Assembly: GCF_003347515.1 (NCBI RefSeq)
Contig: NZ_QEII01000312.1
Coordinates: forward strand, 1 to 64,000
DNA length: 64,000 nucleotides
Direction of reading: 5' to 3'
Origin: Rhodoferax ferrireducens
GTDB taxonomy: Bacteria > Pseudomonadota > Gammaproteobacteria > Burkholderiales > Burkholderiaceae_C
This document shows positions 25,432-35,101 of the stretch, piece by piece. Position numbers and translations under genes: made by a program. The notes below the pieces were generated by a model. It saw only the letters and a list, made by a program, of their open reading frames with translations. It searched no databases and was not told the origin of the DNA. Positions within the stretch are counted from its first letter, which is position 1; the number at the start of each line of letters is the position of its first letter.

Positions 25432-26085
25432 ATGCTTTCCGCTACATCCGCCTCAACCGCCACAGCGAACACGAGCGCGGCCGCCGCCACAACGGCCGCC
25501 AGCGACGCCAACGCGTCGCAAGATCGTTTTCTGAAATTGCTGGTCGCGCAGCTCAACAACCAGGATCCGATGAACCCGATGGATAACGCGCAAATGACCA
25601 GCCAGATGGCGCAGATCAATACCGTCACTGGCATTCAGCAAGTCAATGAAACCCTCAAGAGCATGGCGACACAGTTCACATCGCTGCAGGTGCTGCAAGG
25701 TTCGTCCATGGTCGGCCACAACGTGCTCGTCGAAAGCAACGTCTTGACCAACAGCGGTGGTGTGACCAGTGGCGCGATCGATCTGACCGGCAAGGCCGAC
25801 GCCGTCAAGATCGAAATCCTGTCCCCCGGCGGCCAAGTCCTGGATACCTTTAATCTGGGCGCGCTGGATGCCGGCCGGCAATCATTTGACTGGGATTCAT
25901 CCGCCTACACATTCACGGGCTCACCGAGCTTTCGGGTCACCGCCACGCTAGCCGGCCAGGCGGTCGACAGCACCTCGCTGGCCCGCGACAAAGTCGTGTC
26001 GGTGGGCAGCGAAAACGGCGCCATGACGGTGCAACTGCAAGGGCGCACGGCCGTTGCCTACGACAGCATCAAGGCTATTCTCTAG
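25432..26085 (+). CDS. flgD: Flagellar hook assembly scaffold FlgD
   Basis: This 217-residue capping protein guides hook polymerisation and is shed afterwards. The conserved N-terminal motif FLKLLVAQLNNQDPMNPMDN is present after a low-complexity Ala/Thr stretch, followed by a FlgD Tudor-like/Fn-III region. AAGGA precedes the start. Confidence 0.95.
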   Translation: MLSATSASTATANTSAAAATTAASDANASQDRFLKLLVAQLNNQDPMNPMDNAQMTSQMAQINTVTGIQQVNETLKSMATQFTSLQVLQGSSMVGHNVLVESNVLTNSGGVTSGAIDLTGKADAVKIEILSPGGQVLDTFNLGALDAGRQSFDWDSSAYTFTGSPSFRVTATLAGQAVDSTSLARDKVVSVGSENGAMTVQLQGRTAVAYDSIKAIL

Positions 26086-26116
26086 ACAATCGCGCAATAT
26101 ACAGAAGGAAAACACC

Positions 26117-27391
26117 ATGTCATTTCAAACAGGTCTCTCCGGCTTGAATGCCTCCAGCCGCAATCTCGACGTGATCGGCAACAACATCGCCAACGCCAAC
26201 ACCATCGGCATGAAATCTTCGCGTGTTGAATACGCGGATATTGTGGCGTCTTCGCTCGGGACCGCGGGCGGTGGAGGGGGCGGCATTGGTGTGTCGGTTG
26301 CCACTGTTTCACAGCAGTTCTCGCAAGGCAGCATCAACATCACCGGCAACGATCTTGACGTCGCCATCAATGGCGGCGGCTTTTTTCAATTGACCCTGCC
26401 CGATGGCTCTTCGTCCTATACGCGGGATGGGCAATTCAAACTGGACAAATCCGGCAATATCATCACCAATGCGGGCGCCAAGGTGCTGGGGTACAAGATA
26501 GACGCGACAGGCAACCCCATCGTCGGGGCCAAGCCCACGCCTTTGCAGCTTCCAACGGCGGCGCCCATCGCGGCCAGCGCGACGACAAGCATCACGGCGG
26601 AGTTCAATCTGGATGCACGGGCCAATTTGGCGGCAGGCGTCCCGGCCGTGCCCTTTTCAGCAGGGCCACCAATCGTCGCGGCGGTCGCGGCGATTCCAGC
26701 GACGCCGCGCACAACCTATGGCACATCTTTGACAACGTTTGATTCACAGGGCGCCACCGTTCCGGTGAGCCTTTATTTCGAGCGGGTCGCGTCGACCACA
26801 ACGGACAACTGGGATGTGTTCGATTCAGCCAGTGGCGGTACGGCCCTGTTTCAGATGCAATTCGATGCCAATGGCACGCTGACCAGTCCCTTGCCCGGCG
26901 CCGCGGCCTTGACACTCAACATCGCGACACCGTCCGCCGTCACGCCCAACATTTCGGCAACGCTGGACATCAGCAAGGTCACCCAATACGGGTCAGCATT
27001 CGCAGTTTCCAACCTGGCGCAAGACGGCTACGCCTCCGGCGACTTGGTTGGCGTGAAAATTGGGGAGAATGGCGTGATCACTGCCAGCTACTCCAATGGT
27101 CAAAAACAGGCTGCGGGACAGGTTGCCCTGGCCGATTTCCGAAACGTTCAGGGACTTGTCCCCACCGGCGGTGGTACCTGGGCCGCCACATCGGCCTCGG
27201 GAGATGCTGTTGATGGCTCTCCGGGTTTGGGGAAATTCGGTTCACTCCGCTCAGGTGCACTCGAAGAATCCAACGTCGACTTGACCGCCGAGCTGGTCAA
27301 CATGATGACGGCGCAACGGGCTTACCAGGCCAACGCGCAAACGATCAAGACGCAGGATCAGGCAATGACAACGCTGGTCAACCTGCGCTGA
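26117..27391 (+). CDS. flgE: Flagellar hook protein FlgE
   Basis: This 424-residue protein polymerises into the hook. It begins SFQTGLSGLNASSRNLDVIGNN, carries NDLDVAINGGGFFQL typical of the FlgE/F/G family, an internal variable domain rich in Ala/Thr, and the C-terminal EESNVDLTAELVNMMTAQRAYQ motif. A strong AGAAGGA site precedes the ATG at 26117. Confidence 0.96.
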   Translation: MSFQTGLSGLNASSRNLDVIGNNIANANTIGMKSSRVEYADIVASSLGTAGGGGGGIGVSVATVSQQFSQGSINITGNDLDVAINGGGFFQLTLPDGSSSYTRDGQFKLDKSGNIITNAGAKVLGYKIDATGNPIVGAKPTPLQLPTAAPIAASATTSITAEFNLDARANLAAGVPAVPFSAGPPIVAAVAAIPATPRTTYGTSLTTFDSQGATVPVSLYFERVASTTTDNWDVFDSASGGTALFQMQFDANGTLTSPLPGAAALTLNIATPSAVTPNISATLDISKVTQYGSAFAVSNLAQDGYASGDLVGVKIGENGVITASYSNGQKQAAGQVALADFRNVQGLVPTGGGTWAATSASGDAVDGSPGLGKFGSLRSGALEESNVDLTAELVNMMTAQRAYQANAQTIKTQDQAMTTLVNLR

Positions 27392-27432
27392 TCTTTCCTA
27401 ATCACTAGATCGCTCATTGAACAGGACCCGCC

Positions 27433-28173
27433 ATGGACCATCTCATCTATACCGCGATGTCGGGCGCGAATGCGTCGGCTCACCGGCAGGCGGTCCTGTC
27501 CAACAATCTCGCGAACGCGTCCACCAATGGCTTTCGAGCCGAGTTGTCCACGTTTCGCGCCGTCCCCGTGCGCGGTGACGGCGCCAGCACGCGGGTGCTG
27601 GCATTGGAGGCCACGGCCGGCCATCTGGATACGCCGGGTTCGGCACAGCGTACCGGGCGCAGCCTGGACGCCATGACGACAGGCAACTCCTGGTTCGCGG
27701 TTCAGGCATTCGATGGCACTGAGTCGTATACCCGTAACGGCTCGTTTCAAGTGTCGTCTGAGGGCACGTTGCAGACCAGCGGTGGCCTCACCGTCCTGAA
27801 CGACGGCGGCTCGCCTATCTCGGTGCCCGCCGGAGCGGAGGTTGCCATTGGTTTTGACGGCAACCTCAGTGCCAAGGTCGGCAACCAGCCCCCCACCGGT
27901 GTCGGTCGCCTGAAGCTGATCACGCCCACTGCGGACGATCCCCTGAAGCGGGGCACCGATGGCCTGTTCCGGGCAACCTCCGGCGACCCCTTGCCCAATG
28001 ACGCCAACGCCCGCGTATCTGTCGGCGTGCTGGAGGGGTCGAATGTGAACGCGATTGAAACCATGGTCGGCATGATCCAGACCGCCCGTCAGTTTGAGAC
28101 CCAGATGCGCCTGCTGCAAACCGCCGAGTCCAACGACCGCTCCGCCGACAAACTTCTGAGCCTACAGGGCTAA
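27433..28173 (+). CDS. flgF: Flagellar rod protein FlgF
   Basis: This 246-residue proximal rod protein shows SAHRQAVLSNNLANASTNGFRAE at the N terminus, WFAVQAFDGTESYTRNGSF in the middle and the C-terminal GSNVNAIETMVGMIQTARQFE motif. AGGA precedes its ATG. Confidence 0.95.
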   Translation: MDHLIYTAMSGANASAHRQAVLSNNLANASTNGFRAELSTFRAVPVRGDGASTRVLALEATAGHLDTPGSAQRTGRSLDAMTTGNSWFAVQAFDGTESYTRNGSFQVSSEGTLQTSGGLTVLNDGGSPISVPAGAEVAIGFDGNLSAKVGNQPPTGVGRLKLITPTADDPLKRGTDGLFRATSGDPLPNDANARVSVGVLEGSNVNAIETMVGMIQTARQFETQMRLLQTAESNDRSADKLLSLQG

Positions 28174-28228
28174 GCCGGCAGCGCACTCCCCGCCTCCCCT
28201 ACCCAACAACAGCCAAGGACAGAGCATC

Positions 28229-29011
28229 ATGATCAACTCCCTGTGGATCTCCAAGACCGGCATGGAAGCCCAGCAAATGCAGCTGGACGTGATTTCCAAC
28301 AACCTGGCCAACGTGTCAACCAACGGCTTCAAACGTGCCAGCGCGGTATTTGAAGACCTGATGTACCAGAACCTGCGCCAGGTGGGCTCGAACAGCTCGG
28401 AGCAATCCCAGTTGCCCACCGGTCTGCAGGTGGGCCTGGGCGTGCGCACCGTCGCCACCAGCCGTTCGTTTGCCCAGGGCAATCTGCAACAGTCCGGCAA
28501 CAAGCTCGATGTCGCCATCCAGGGCAATGGCTTCTTTCAGGTCACCATGCCGGACGGCACCACCAACTACACCCGCGATGGCTCGTTCCAGGTGGACTCG
28601 CAGGGCCGCCTGGTCACGGCCACCGGGCTGCCGATTGCGAATGGCGTGACGGTTCCGGCGAACGCCACCGGCATCAACATTGGCGGCGACGGCACCGTCA
28701 CCGCCCAGATTCCGGGCAACACGGCGCCACAGGCGATTGGCACCATTGCATTGGCCAGCTTCATCAACCCGGCCGGCCTGGACCCCAAGGGACAGAATCT
28801 GTATGCCGAGAGCACGGCGTCCGGTCAACCCAACAGCGGCACGCCGGGCGCGGACGGACTGGGCGCCTTGATGCCGGGTTACGTGGAAACCTCCAACGTC
28901 AATGTGGTGCAGGAGCTGGTGACGATGATTCAAACCCAACGGGCTTACGAGATGAACTCGAAGGCGATCCAGACCTCGGACCAGATGCTGCAGAAACTCG
29001 GACAGCTGTGA
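28229..29011 (+). CDS. flgG: Flagellar distal rod protein FlgG
   Basis: This 260-residue distal rod subunit begins MINSLWISKTGMEAQQMQLD and includes NNLANVSTNGFKR, GNGFFQVTMPDGTTNYTRDG and the C-terminal TSNVNVVQELVTMIQTQRAYE. Its stop overlaps a GTG start of flgH. Confidence 0.97.
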   Translation: MINSLWISKTGMEAQQMQLDVISNNLANVSTNGFKRASAVFEDLMYQNLRQVGSNSSEQSQLPTGLQVGLGVRTVATSRSFAQGNLQQSGNKLDVAIQGNGFFQVTMPDGTTNYTRDGSFQVDSQGRLVTATGLPIANGVTVPANATGINIGGDGTVTAQIPGNTAPQAIGTIALASFINPAGLDPKGQNLYAESTASGQPNSGTPGADGLGALMPGYVETSNVNVVQELVTMIQTQRAYEMNSKAIQTSDQMLQKLGQL

Positions 29012-29745
29012 AGCACACCATGAACACAACAACAACCCGCCTGCCCCCGCTGGGCCAAATCCTGCAGCGTTGCGCCCTGGCGCTGGCGCTTGCCCTGGTC
29101 TGCGCCGGCTGCGAATCGCTGCCACAAACCGTGAAGGTCGATTTTGCCGAGCCCAAGGCGACGCAACCCATTGCCCACGCGCCCGCCGCGGACCGCTCCA
29201 ACCCCGGCAGCCTCTTCCAAAAAGTCAGTTACCGGCCGGCGTTTGAAGACCCGCGCGCGCGCGCGGTGGGCGACATCATCACGATTCTGATCGTCGAAAC
29301 CGTCACCGCCAGCCAGGTTTCCAAATCCACCGCCAATCGCACCACCTCGGGCTCCGCCAGCGTCTCGGCTTTTCCGCTGCTGTCCGCCATCGATCTGGCC
29401 AACCTGAAAGCCGGCGTAGGCACTGCCTCCGCCAGCGATTTTTCCGGCAAGGGCGGCACGGAAAGCGCCAACACCTTTACCGGTTCGATCACCGCCACCG
29501 TGGTGGACGTGCTGCCGAATGGCCATCTGGTCGTCACCGGCGAAAAGCAGATTGGCGTGAACCAGAATGTGGATGTGCTGCGGTTTTCGGGCACCATCGA
29601 CCCGCGCCTGGTACAGCCGGGCAATATTGTCAATTCGACGCAGGTCGCCAATGCCCGGATCGAGTCAAAAGGACGGGGGGCGCAGGCCGAAGCGCAAACA
29701 GTTGGCTGGTTAACACGGTTCTTTTTCAGCTTTTTACCCTTCTAA
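29008..29745 (+). CDS. flgH: Flagellar L-ring lipoprotein FlgH
   Basis: This outer-membrane lipoprotein of up to 245 residues forms the L ring. A signal peptide ALALALVCAGC ends in a lipobox-like cysteine. Family motifs follow: DPRARAVGDIITILIVETVTAS and NGHLVVTGEKQIGVNQ. The first possible start is the GTG at 29008 overlapping the flgG stop; an ATG at 29020 is an equally plausible start. Confidence 0.94.
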   Translation: MKHTMNTTTTRLPPLGQILQRCALALALALVCAGCESLPQTVKVDFAEPKATQPIAHAPAADRSNPGSLFQKVSYRPAFEDPRARAVGDIITILIVETVTASQVSKSTANRTTSGSASVSAFPLLSAIDLANLKAGVGTASASDFSGKGGTESANTFTGSITATVVDVLPNGHLVVTGEKQIGVNQNVDVLRFSGTIDPRLVQPGNIVNSTQVANARIESKGRGAQAEAQTVGWLTRFFFSFLPF

Positions 29746-29779
29746 AGCTATCGAGAATAGTGACGAGGGGTAACCAAGC

Positions 29780-30925
29780 ATGCACACCAGTCACACACCA
29801 CACAAGACTCGCCAATTCTGGCCATGGGCGGCGCTGTGGCTGTTCGCCAGCCTTCTTCTGGGCGGTGCGGCCCACGCCAGCCGCATCAAGGAAGTGGCTG
29901 AGGTGGAAGGTGTGCGCAGCAACCAGTTGACCGGCTTTGGCTTGGTAGTAGGGCTCGATGGCACGGGCGACCAGACCACCCAGATGCCCTACACCTCCCA
30001 GGGCATCACCAACTATTTGAAACAGCTCGGCATCACCTTGCCGGCGGCCGCCGTCGCCCAATTGCAGCTCAAGAATGTGGCGGCGGTTCTGGTCACGGCG
30101 CAACTGCCGGCTTTTGCCCGGCCGGGCCAGACCATCGACGTCAATGTCTCCAGCATGGGCAATTCCAAATCCCTCAAGGGCGGCATGCTGATTTCCACGC
30201 CGCTCAAAGGCGCCGACGGCGAGGTCTATGCGCTGGCCCAGGGCAACCTGATTGTGGCCGGCGCCGGCGCCGCCGCCGGGGGCAGCAAGGTTCAAATCAA
30301 CCACCTCAGTTCCGGCCGGATTCCCAGCGGGGCGCAGGTGGAGCGGACGGTTCCGACCCCTTTGCTCGAAGGCAACAGCATCAACCTGGGGCTGGAGGCC
30401 TCGGACTTTCAAACGGCACGGCGCGTCGCGCAGGCCATCAACAAGCGCTTTGGCGAAGGCTCGGCGCGGGCGCTCGACGGGCGAACCGTCAAGGTAAACG
30501 CCCCCCTTGATTCGGATGCCCGCGTGTCCTTCATTGCCGAGATGGAAGAGTTGTCGCTGGAGTCCTCCATTCCATCGGCCAAAGTCGTCATTAATTCCCG
30601 CACCGGCTCCATCGTGCTCAACGGGGCGGTCACCCTGGGGGCCTGCGCCATTGCCCACGGCAACCTGTCGGTCAGCATCACCACCACGCCAGTCATCAGC
30701 CAGCCCAACCCCTTGTCGACGGGTGGACAAACTGTGGTGGCCGAAAAAAGCAATATCCAGATCCGGCAGGAGCCCGGCATGTTGATTCAGCTGCCGGCCT
30801 CCACCCAACTGTCGGACGTGGTGCGCGCCTTGAATGCGCTGGGTGCCACGCCGCAAGACCTGCTGGCGATTTTGCAGGCCATCAAGGCCGCGGGCGCGCT
30901 GAACGCGGAGCTGGAGGTCATCTAA
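29780..30925 (+). CDS. flgI: Flagellar P-ring protein FlgI
   Basis: This 381-residue periplasmic protein forms the P ring around the rod. A signal peptide (about residues 13-34, ending AAHA) precedes the conserved SRIKEVAEVEGVRSNQLTGF and VVGLDGTGDQT. Later motifs include VVINSRTGSIVL and a C-terminal LVAILQAIKAAGAL-type helix (here LLAILQAIKAAGAL). The start follows GAGGGG. Confidence 0.96.
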   Translation: MHTSHTPHKTRQFWPWAALWLFASLLLGGAAHASRIKEVAEVEGVRSNQLTGFGLVVGLDGTGDQTTQMPYTSQGITNYLKQLGITLPAAAVAQLQLKNVAAVLVTAQLPAFARPGQTIDVNVSSMGNSKSLKGGMLISTPLKGADGEVYALAQGNLIVAGAGAAAGGSKVQINHLSSGRIPSGAQVERTVPTPLLEGNSINLGLEASDFQTARRVAQAINKRFGEGSARALDGRTVKVNAPLDSDARVSFIAEMEELSLESSIPSAKVVINSRTGSIVLNGAVTLGACAIAHGNLSVSITTTPVISQPNPLSTGGQTVVAEKSNIQIRQEPGMLIQLPASTQLSDVVRALNALGATPQDLLAILQAIKAAGALNAELEVI

Positions 30926-30926
30926 G

Positions 30927-31850
30927 ATGAGCTACGGGGATCTTTCCACCTCCGGCGCACTGGCGGCCGATGCACGGTCGCTCAGCAACCTGAAACTGCA
31001 GGCCGGCCAAAAAACGCCAGAGGCCATCAAGGAAGCGGCCAAGCAATTTGAGTCGCTGTTCATGCGTGAGCTCATCAAAAGCATGCGTGAAGCCACCATG
31101 AAGTCCGGGATGATGGACAGCCCGGGTAGTGACCTGGGCGCTGATCTGCTGGACCAGCAGTTCGCCGTGCAGATGTCCGGCCAACCCGGGGGACTGTCGG
31201 ATTTGATTGCAGCGCAGCTGTCGCGTCAGATGGGAGCGCCTGAGCCAGGCTCAGCCAACGCAGCCCAGAAACCATCCCCCATGTCCACCAGTGCTCTTAG
31301 CAAAGCATCAGCCCTGGCCGCCTATGGCGCCCAGGGAGCGACACCCAAGTCAAACCCTACACCAAGCCAAAGCAACTTTGTGCAGCGCCATACCGAGGCC
31401 GCCATTCAGGTGGAAAAAACCAGCGGCATCCCGGCCAGTTACATGGTCGGACAGGCCGGGCACGAGACCGGCTGGGGCCGCCATGAAATCAAGATGAAAG
31501 GTGGCTCGCCCTCCTTCAATCTGTTCGGCATCAAAGCCGGCGCCGGCTGGACCGGCAAGGTCGCGGAAGTGACCACCACGGAATACGTCGACGGCGTGGC
31601 CAAAAAGACGGTGGCCAAGTTTCGCGCCTATGACTCCTATGAAGACTCGTTTCGCGATTACGCACGACTCATCACCCAGTCACCCCGCTACGCCCAGGCC
31701 AGCCAGCAAACCGACTCCGCGCATGCATTTGCGACCAGCCTGAAAAAAGCCGGTTACGCCACCGACCCGGACTACGCCGCCAAATTGAGCCGCGCCATTG
31801 ACACCACGCAGCGCCTGCAACGCGCCCAAGTCGTGGCGCAAAATATATGA
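30927..31850 (+). CDS. flgJ: Flagellar rod assembly protein/muramidase FlgJ
   Basis: This 307-residue protein has two domains. The N-terminal rod-capping domain (about 1-105) contains AAKQFESLFMRELIKSMREA. The C-terminal peptidoglycan hydrolase domain (about 150-300) has MVGQAGHETGWGRHEIK with the catalytic glutamate, and SFNLFGIKAG. It would open the cell wall for the growing rod. The GGAGG ribosome site lies within the end of flgI, and the stop overlaps flgK as ATGA. Confidence 0.95.
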   Translation: MSYGDLSTSGALAADARSLSNLKLQAGQKTPEAIKEAAKQFESLFMRELIKSMREATMKSGMMDSPGSDLGADLLDQQFAVQMSGQPGGLSDLIAAQLSRQMGAPEPGSANAAQKPSPMSTSALSKASALAAYGAQGATPKSNPTPSQSNFVQRHTEAAIQVEKTSGIPASYMVGQAGHETGWGRHEIKMKGGSPSFNLFGIKAGAGWTGKVAEVTTTEYVDGVAKKTVAKFRAYDSYEDSFRDYARLITQSPRYAQASQQTDSAHAFATSLKKAGYATDPDYAAKLSRAIDTTQRLQRAQVVAQNI

Positions 31851-33781
31851 GCGGACTTCTCAGCGTCGGCACCCGCGCCCTGCAAGCCAACCAGGTGGCG
31901 CTGCAGACGGCGGGCAACAACATTGCCAATGTCAACACACCGGGCTACTCGCGCCAGACGGTCGTGCTGCAAACCGTGCCGGGCCAGTTCACCGGCGGGG
32001 GCTACATTGGCAAGGGCGTTGAGGTTCAGACCATCCAGCGCAATTACAGCGCCTTTCTCACGCGCCAGTCGACGCTGGCCAGCGCCACCCTGGCGGCCGA
32101 CAGCACGCGCGTCGACAAGCTCAAGCAACTCGAGGATATCTTTGGCGGTGGCAGCACCGGGCTGGGTGCCGCCGTCAGTGACATGCTCAATGCATTTTCG
32201 GACGTGGCCAGTGCGCCGACCGACCTCACCGCGCGCACGGTCGTGCTCACCCAGGTGGATGAGACTGCAGCCCGCATCCGGGCTTCGTCGCAACGACTGG
32301 ACGACTTGCAGCAGGGCGTCACGCAAGAACTCACGCAGAGCGTCAGCACTGTCAACAGCCTGGCAAAAAGTATTGCCAACGTCAACGAACTCATTGCCCG
32401 TGCCCAAGGCTCTGGCCAGCCACCCAATGACCTGCTGGACCGGCGTGATCAACTGGTGCATGAACTCAACCAATACGTACAGACCACCTCCATTGCCGCG
32501 GACGACGGCACGATGAGCATTTTTGTGGGTGGAAGCCAGGCTCTCGTATTGGGAACCACGGCCGCGACGGTCGAACTGGTGGCGGACGCCTTTGGTGTTC
32601 CGGATCAAAAACTGGCCCTCAACCGCAACGGCCAGTCCATCGCGCTGGACGAAAACACCTTGGGTGGCGGCGAAGTGTCGGGGCTGCTGCGCTTTCAGAA
32701 CAGCGACCTGGCCGAAGGCCGCAACCTGCTGGGCCGACTGACACTGGCCATCACCACCGCCATGAACGACCAACACAAGCTGGGGGTCGATCTGGACGGC
32801 AATGTGGGGGGTAATTTATTCACCCCCACGAACATCAGCAACAACGTGTTTACCGCCATGCTCAACACAGGATCAGCCACGCTGACCCTGTCTATCAGCG
32901 ATGCAAGCAAGTTCGTGGCGTCTGATTACGAAGTGAGTTTTTCGTCGCCTGCGGCGGGCACGATCACGCGGCGCTCGGACGGTGTGGTCGTCACCTTTCC
33001 CCAGACGCCCAGCACAGCGCCCTTTCTGGCCACTCTGGATGGTTTGAACATCTCCATGCCCTCTGGCACACCCATTGCGGGCGACCGCTTCCTGATCAAG
33101 CCCTTCAACACCTCGGCCAGCGATATCAAAAGCGAGTTTTCTTCAGCGCGGGCCCTGGCGGTAGCCAGCCCGGTGGCGGGCCGCATGGGCGGCGCCAACA
33201 CAGGCAGCCTGCAACTGACCTCGCTGGCAGCACACACCAACCCGCCAACGAACGTCCCGGTTCTGATCACCTTCACGGGCAGCAATACGTACACCCGCAG
33301 CGACTATGCCGGCCCCTTGAGTCCCTTCACCTACACATCAGGTCAGGCCATTGAAGGCACGGTGCCCGCCACCACGCCCCTGAGTCAATGGACACTGACC
33401 TTGCAAGGTGCGCCGAAAGCAGGCGACACGTTCACGGTGGAGGCACAACCCGCCGCCAACCGCAACCTCAACGCCGGTAACGCCAGCGCCATGATGAACC
33501 TGCGCGACATGAAACTGTTCGATGGCGCGGCACTGACGGACGGCTATGCCGGACTGATCGCGCAAATCGGCATCCGTGCACAGAGCGCCACTTCCGCGGC
33601 AGAAATCTCCAGCGCCATCGCGTCCAATGTGGAGAGCGACCGGGCCGGGGTATCGGGCGTCAACCTGGACGAAGAGGCCGCCAAACTGCTGCAGTTCCAA
33701 CAGGCCTATCAAGCGTCGGCCAAGATGATTCAGATTGCACAGGGCATTTTTGACACCCTGATTCAGAGCATGGGCCGCTAA
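31847..33781 (+). CDS. flgK: Hook-filament junction protein FlgK (HAP1)
   Basis: This 644-residue junction protein starts SGLLSVGTRALQANQVALQTAG with the axial-protein motif NNIANVNTPGYSRQ. The long middle part is variable. The C-terminal motif SGVNLDEEAAKLLQFQQAYQ is conserved. It overlaps flgJ by four bases and precedes flgL by 26. Confidence 0.96.
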   Translation: MSGLLSVGTRALQANQVALQTAGNNIANVNTPGYSRQTVVLQTVPGQFTGGGYIGKGVEVQTIQRNYSAFLTRQSTLASATLAADSTRVDKLKQLEDIFGGGSTGLGAAVSDMLNAFSDVASAPTDLTARTVVLTQVDETAARIRASSQRLDDLQQGVTQELTQSVSTVNSLAKSIANVNELIARAQGSGQPPNDLLDRRDQLVHELNQYVQTTSIAADDGTMSIFVGGSQALVLGTTAATVELVADAFGVPDQKLALNRNGQSIALDENTLGGGEVSGLLRFQNSDLAEGRNLLGRLTLAITTAMNDQHKLGVDLDGNVGGNLFTPTNISNNVFTAMLNTGSATLTLSISDASKFVASDYEVSFSSPAAGTITRRSDGVVVTFPQTPSTAPFLATLDGLNISMPSGTPIAGDRFLIKPFNTSASDIKSEFSSARALAVASPVAGRMGGANTGSLQLTSLAAHTNPPTNVPVLITFTGSNTYTRSDYAGPLSPFTYTSGQAIEGTVPATTPLSQWTLTLQGAPKAGDTFTVEAQPAANRNLNAGNASAMMNLRDMKLFDGAALTDGYAGLIAQIGIRAQSATSAAEISSAIASNVESDRAGVSGVNLDEEAAKLLQFQQAYQASAKMIQIAQGIFDTLIQSMGR

Positions 33782-33807
33782 CACGGCGCCGAACAGGAGC
33801 AAGCACC

Positions 33808-35097
33808 ATGACATCCCTTTCCCGACTCGGTTCCGCCAACACCTACGACAACGCGTTGCGCAACCTGTCGACCCGGCAGTCTGCCTTGTCCAGCCTGCAG
33901 GAAAACCTGACCTCCGGCAAACGGGTGGGCCGTGCCAGCGACGACCCCACCAGCGCGGCGCAGGCCGAGCGCGCCCTCACCCGCATGAGCCGGATTGCAA
34001 CCGATCAGCGTGCGCTGGAATCGCAGCGCAACTCGATTGCCACGGCCGAGAGCACGCTGGGCGACGTGACCGATGCCCTGCAGAACTTTCGCGAACTGGT
34101 GGTGAGCGCCGGCAGCGCCACCCAGACTGCGGCCGATCGCAAAACCATTGCAGTACAGCTCACCGGCCTGCGCGACCAGATTCTTGCGCTGGCCAACACC
34201 AAGGATACCAACGGGTTGCCGCTGTTCAGCGCCCTAGGCAGCGCCCTGGCCCCGTTTGTGGGGCCACAGTCGAGCGCGCCAGACTACACGTTTAACGGCC
34301 TGCCCGGTCAATCGGCCAGCAGCGAAGTTGCGATACCGTTTGCATTGGACGGCGACAGCGCGTTCATGCACCAGGCAACGCGCGACGCGGTCTTCAACGC
34401 CACCGTGAGCACCATTCCTGCGGGCCGTCAACTGGCGACCGACAACGTCACTATTGCCAATGCAGCCACTGCTGCAAGCACGGCGGCGCTTGCCTTTGCA
34501 AGCTCAGGTGGCCTGACAGACTACCCGTCGTACACCATTGCTTTCACGGCGGTGGACACCACCACCACACCCGGCACCACCACCGCTACCTACAGCATTA
34601 CCGAGAATCCAGCGGTCTCTGGCGTCATTGCGCCGGTCACGGTGAGCTACGCATCCAACACGAGCATTGCAGTGACGGCCATGCCCGGCCTGGCCCTCAC
34701 CATCACCGGCACACCCGCGGTGGGCGACTCCATCACCGTCGATCCCAGCCCCAGCATTTTCAGCGTACTCGACGACGCCATCCGTGACATCGGCAGTGCC
34801 GCCAACGGCGGTGCGGCTACCCAAGCCGTCAGCCAGGCGCTGAACAACCTCGACATCGGCATGGGTCGCGTGTCGACCGTGCGTGGCCAGGCAGGCGACC
34901 TACTCAACCGCGCCGACAACATCACCGACAGCCAGGACAAACGCTCGATTCAACTCGAAACCGACCGTGCGCGGGCCGAAGACCTGGACATGGTCAAGGG
35001 CATCTCGGACTTTCAGAACCAGCAAACCGGCTACCAGGCGGCCCTGCAGTCCTATGCGCAGGTCCAGAAACTGTCCCTGTTCAACTACATCGGCTGA
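33808..35097 (+). CDS. flgL: Hook-filament junction protein FlgL (HAP3)
   Basis: This 429-residue flagellin-related protein has the N-terminal helices NLSTRQSALSSLQENLTSGK and RVGRASDDPTSAAQAERAL, a Thr/Ala-rich insert in the centre, and the C-terminal QTGYQAALQSYAQVQKLSLFNYI helix (in which FNYIG ends the protein). AGGAG precedes the start. It is the last structural gene of the flg operon. Confidence 0.95.
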   Translation: MTSLSRLGSANTYDNALRNLSTRQSALSSLQENLTSGKRVGRASDDPTSAAQAERALTRMSRIATDQRALESQRNSIATAESTLGDVTDALQNFRELVVSAGSATQTAADRKTIAVQLTGLRDQILALANTKDTNGLPLFSALGSALAPFVGPQSSAPDYTFNGLPGQSASSEVAIPFALDGDSAFMHQATRDAVFNATVSTIPAGRQLATDNVTIANAATAASTAALAFASSGGLTDYPSYTIAFTAVDTTTTPGTTTATYSITENPAVSGVIAPVTVSYASNTSIAVTAMPGLALTITGTPAVGDSITVDPSPSIFSVLDDAIRDIGSAANGGAATQAVSQALNNLDIGMGRVSTVRGQAGDLLNRADNITDSQDKRSIQLETDRARAEDLDMVKGISDFQNQQTGYQAALQSYAQVQKLSLFNYIG

Positions 35098-35101
35098 CAC
35101 C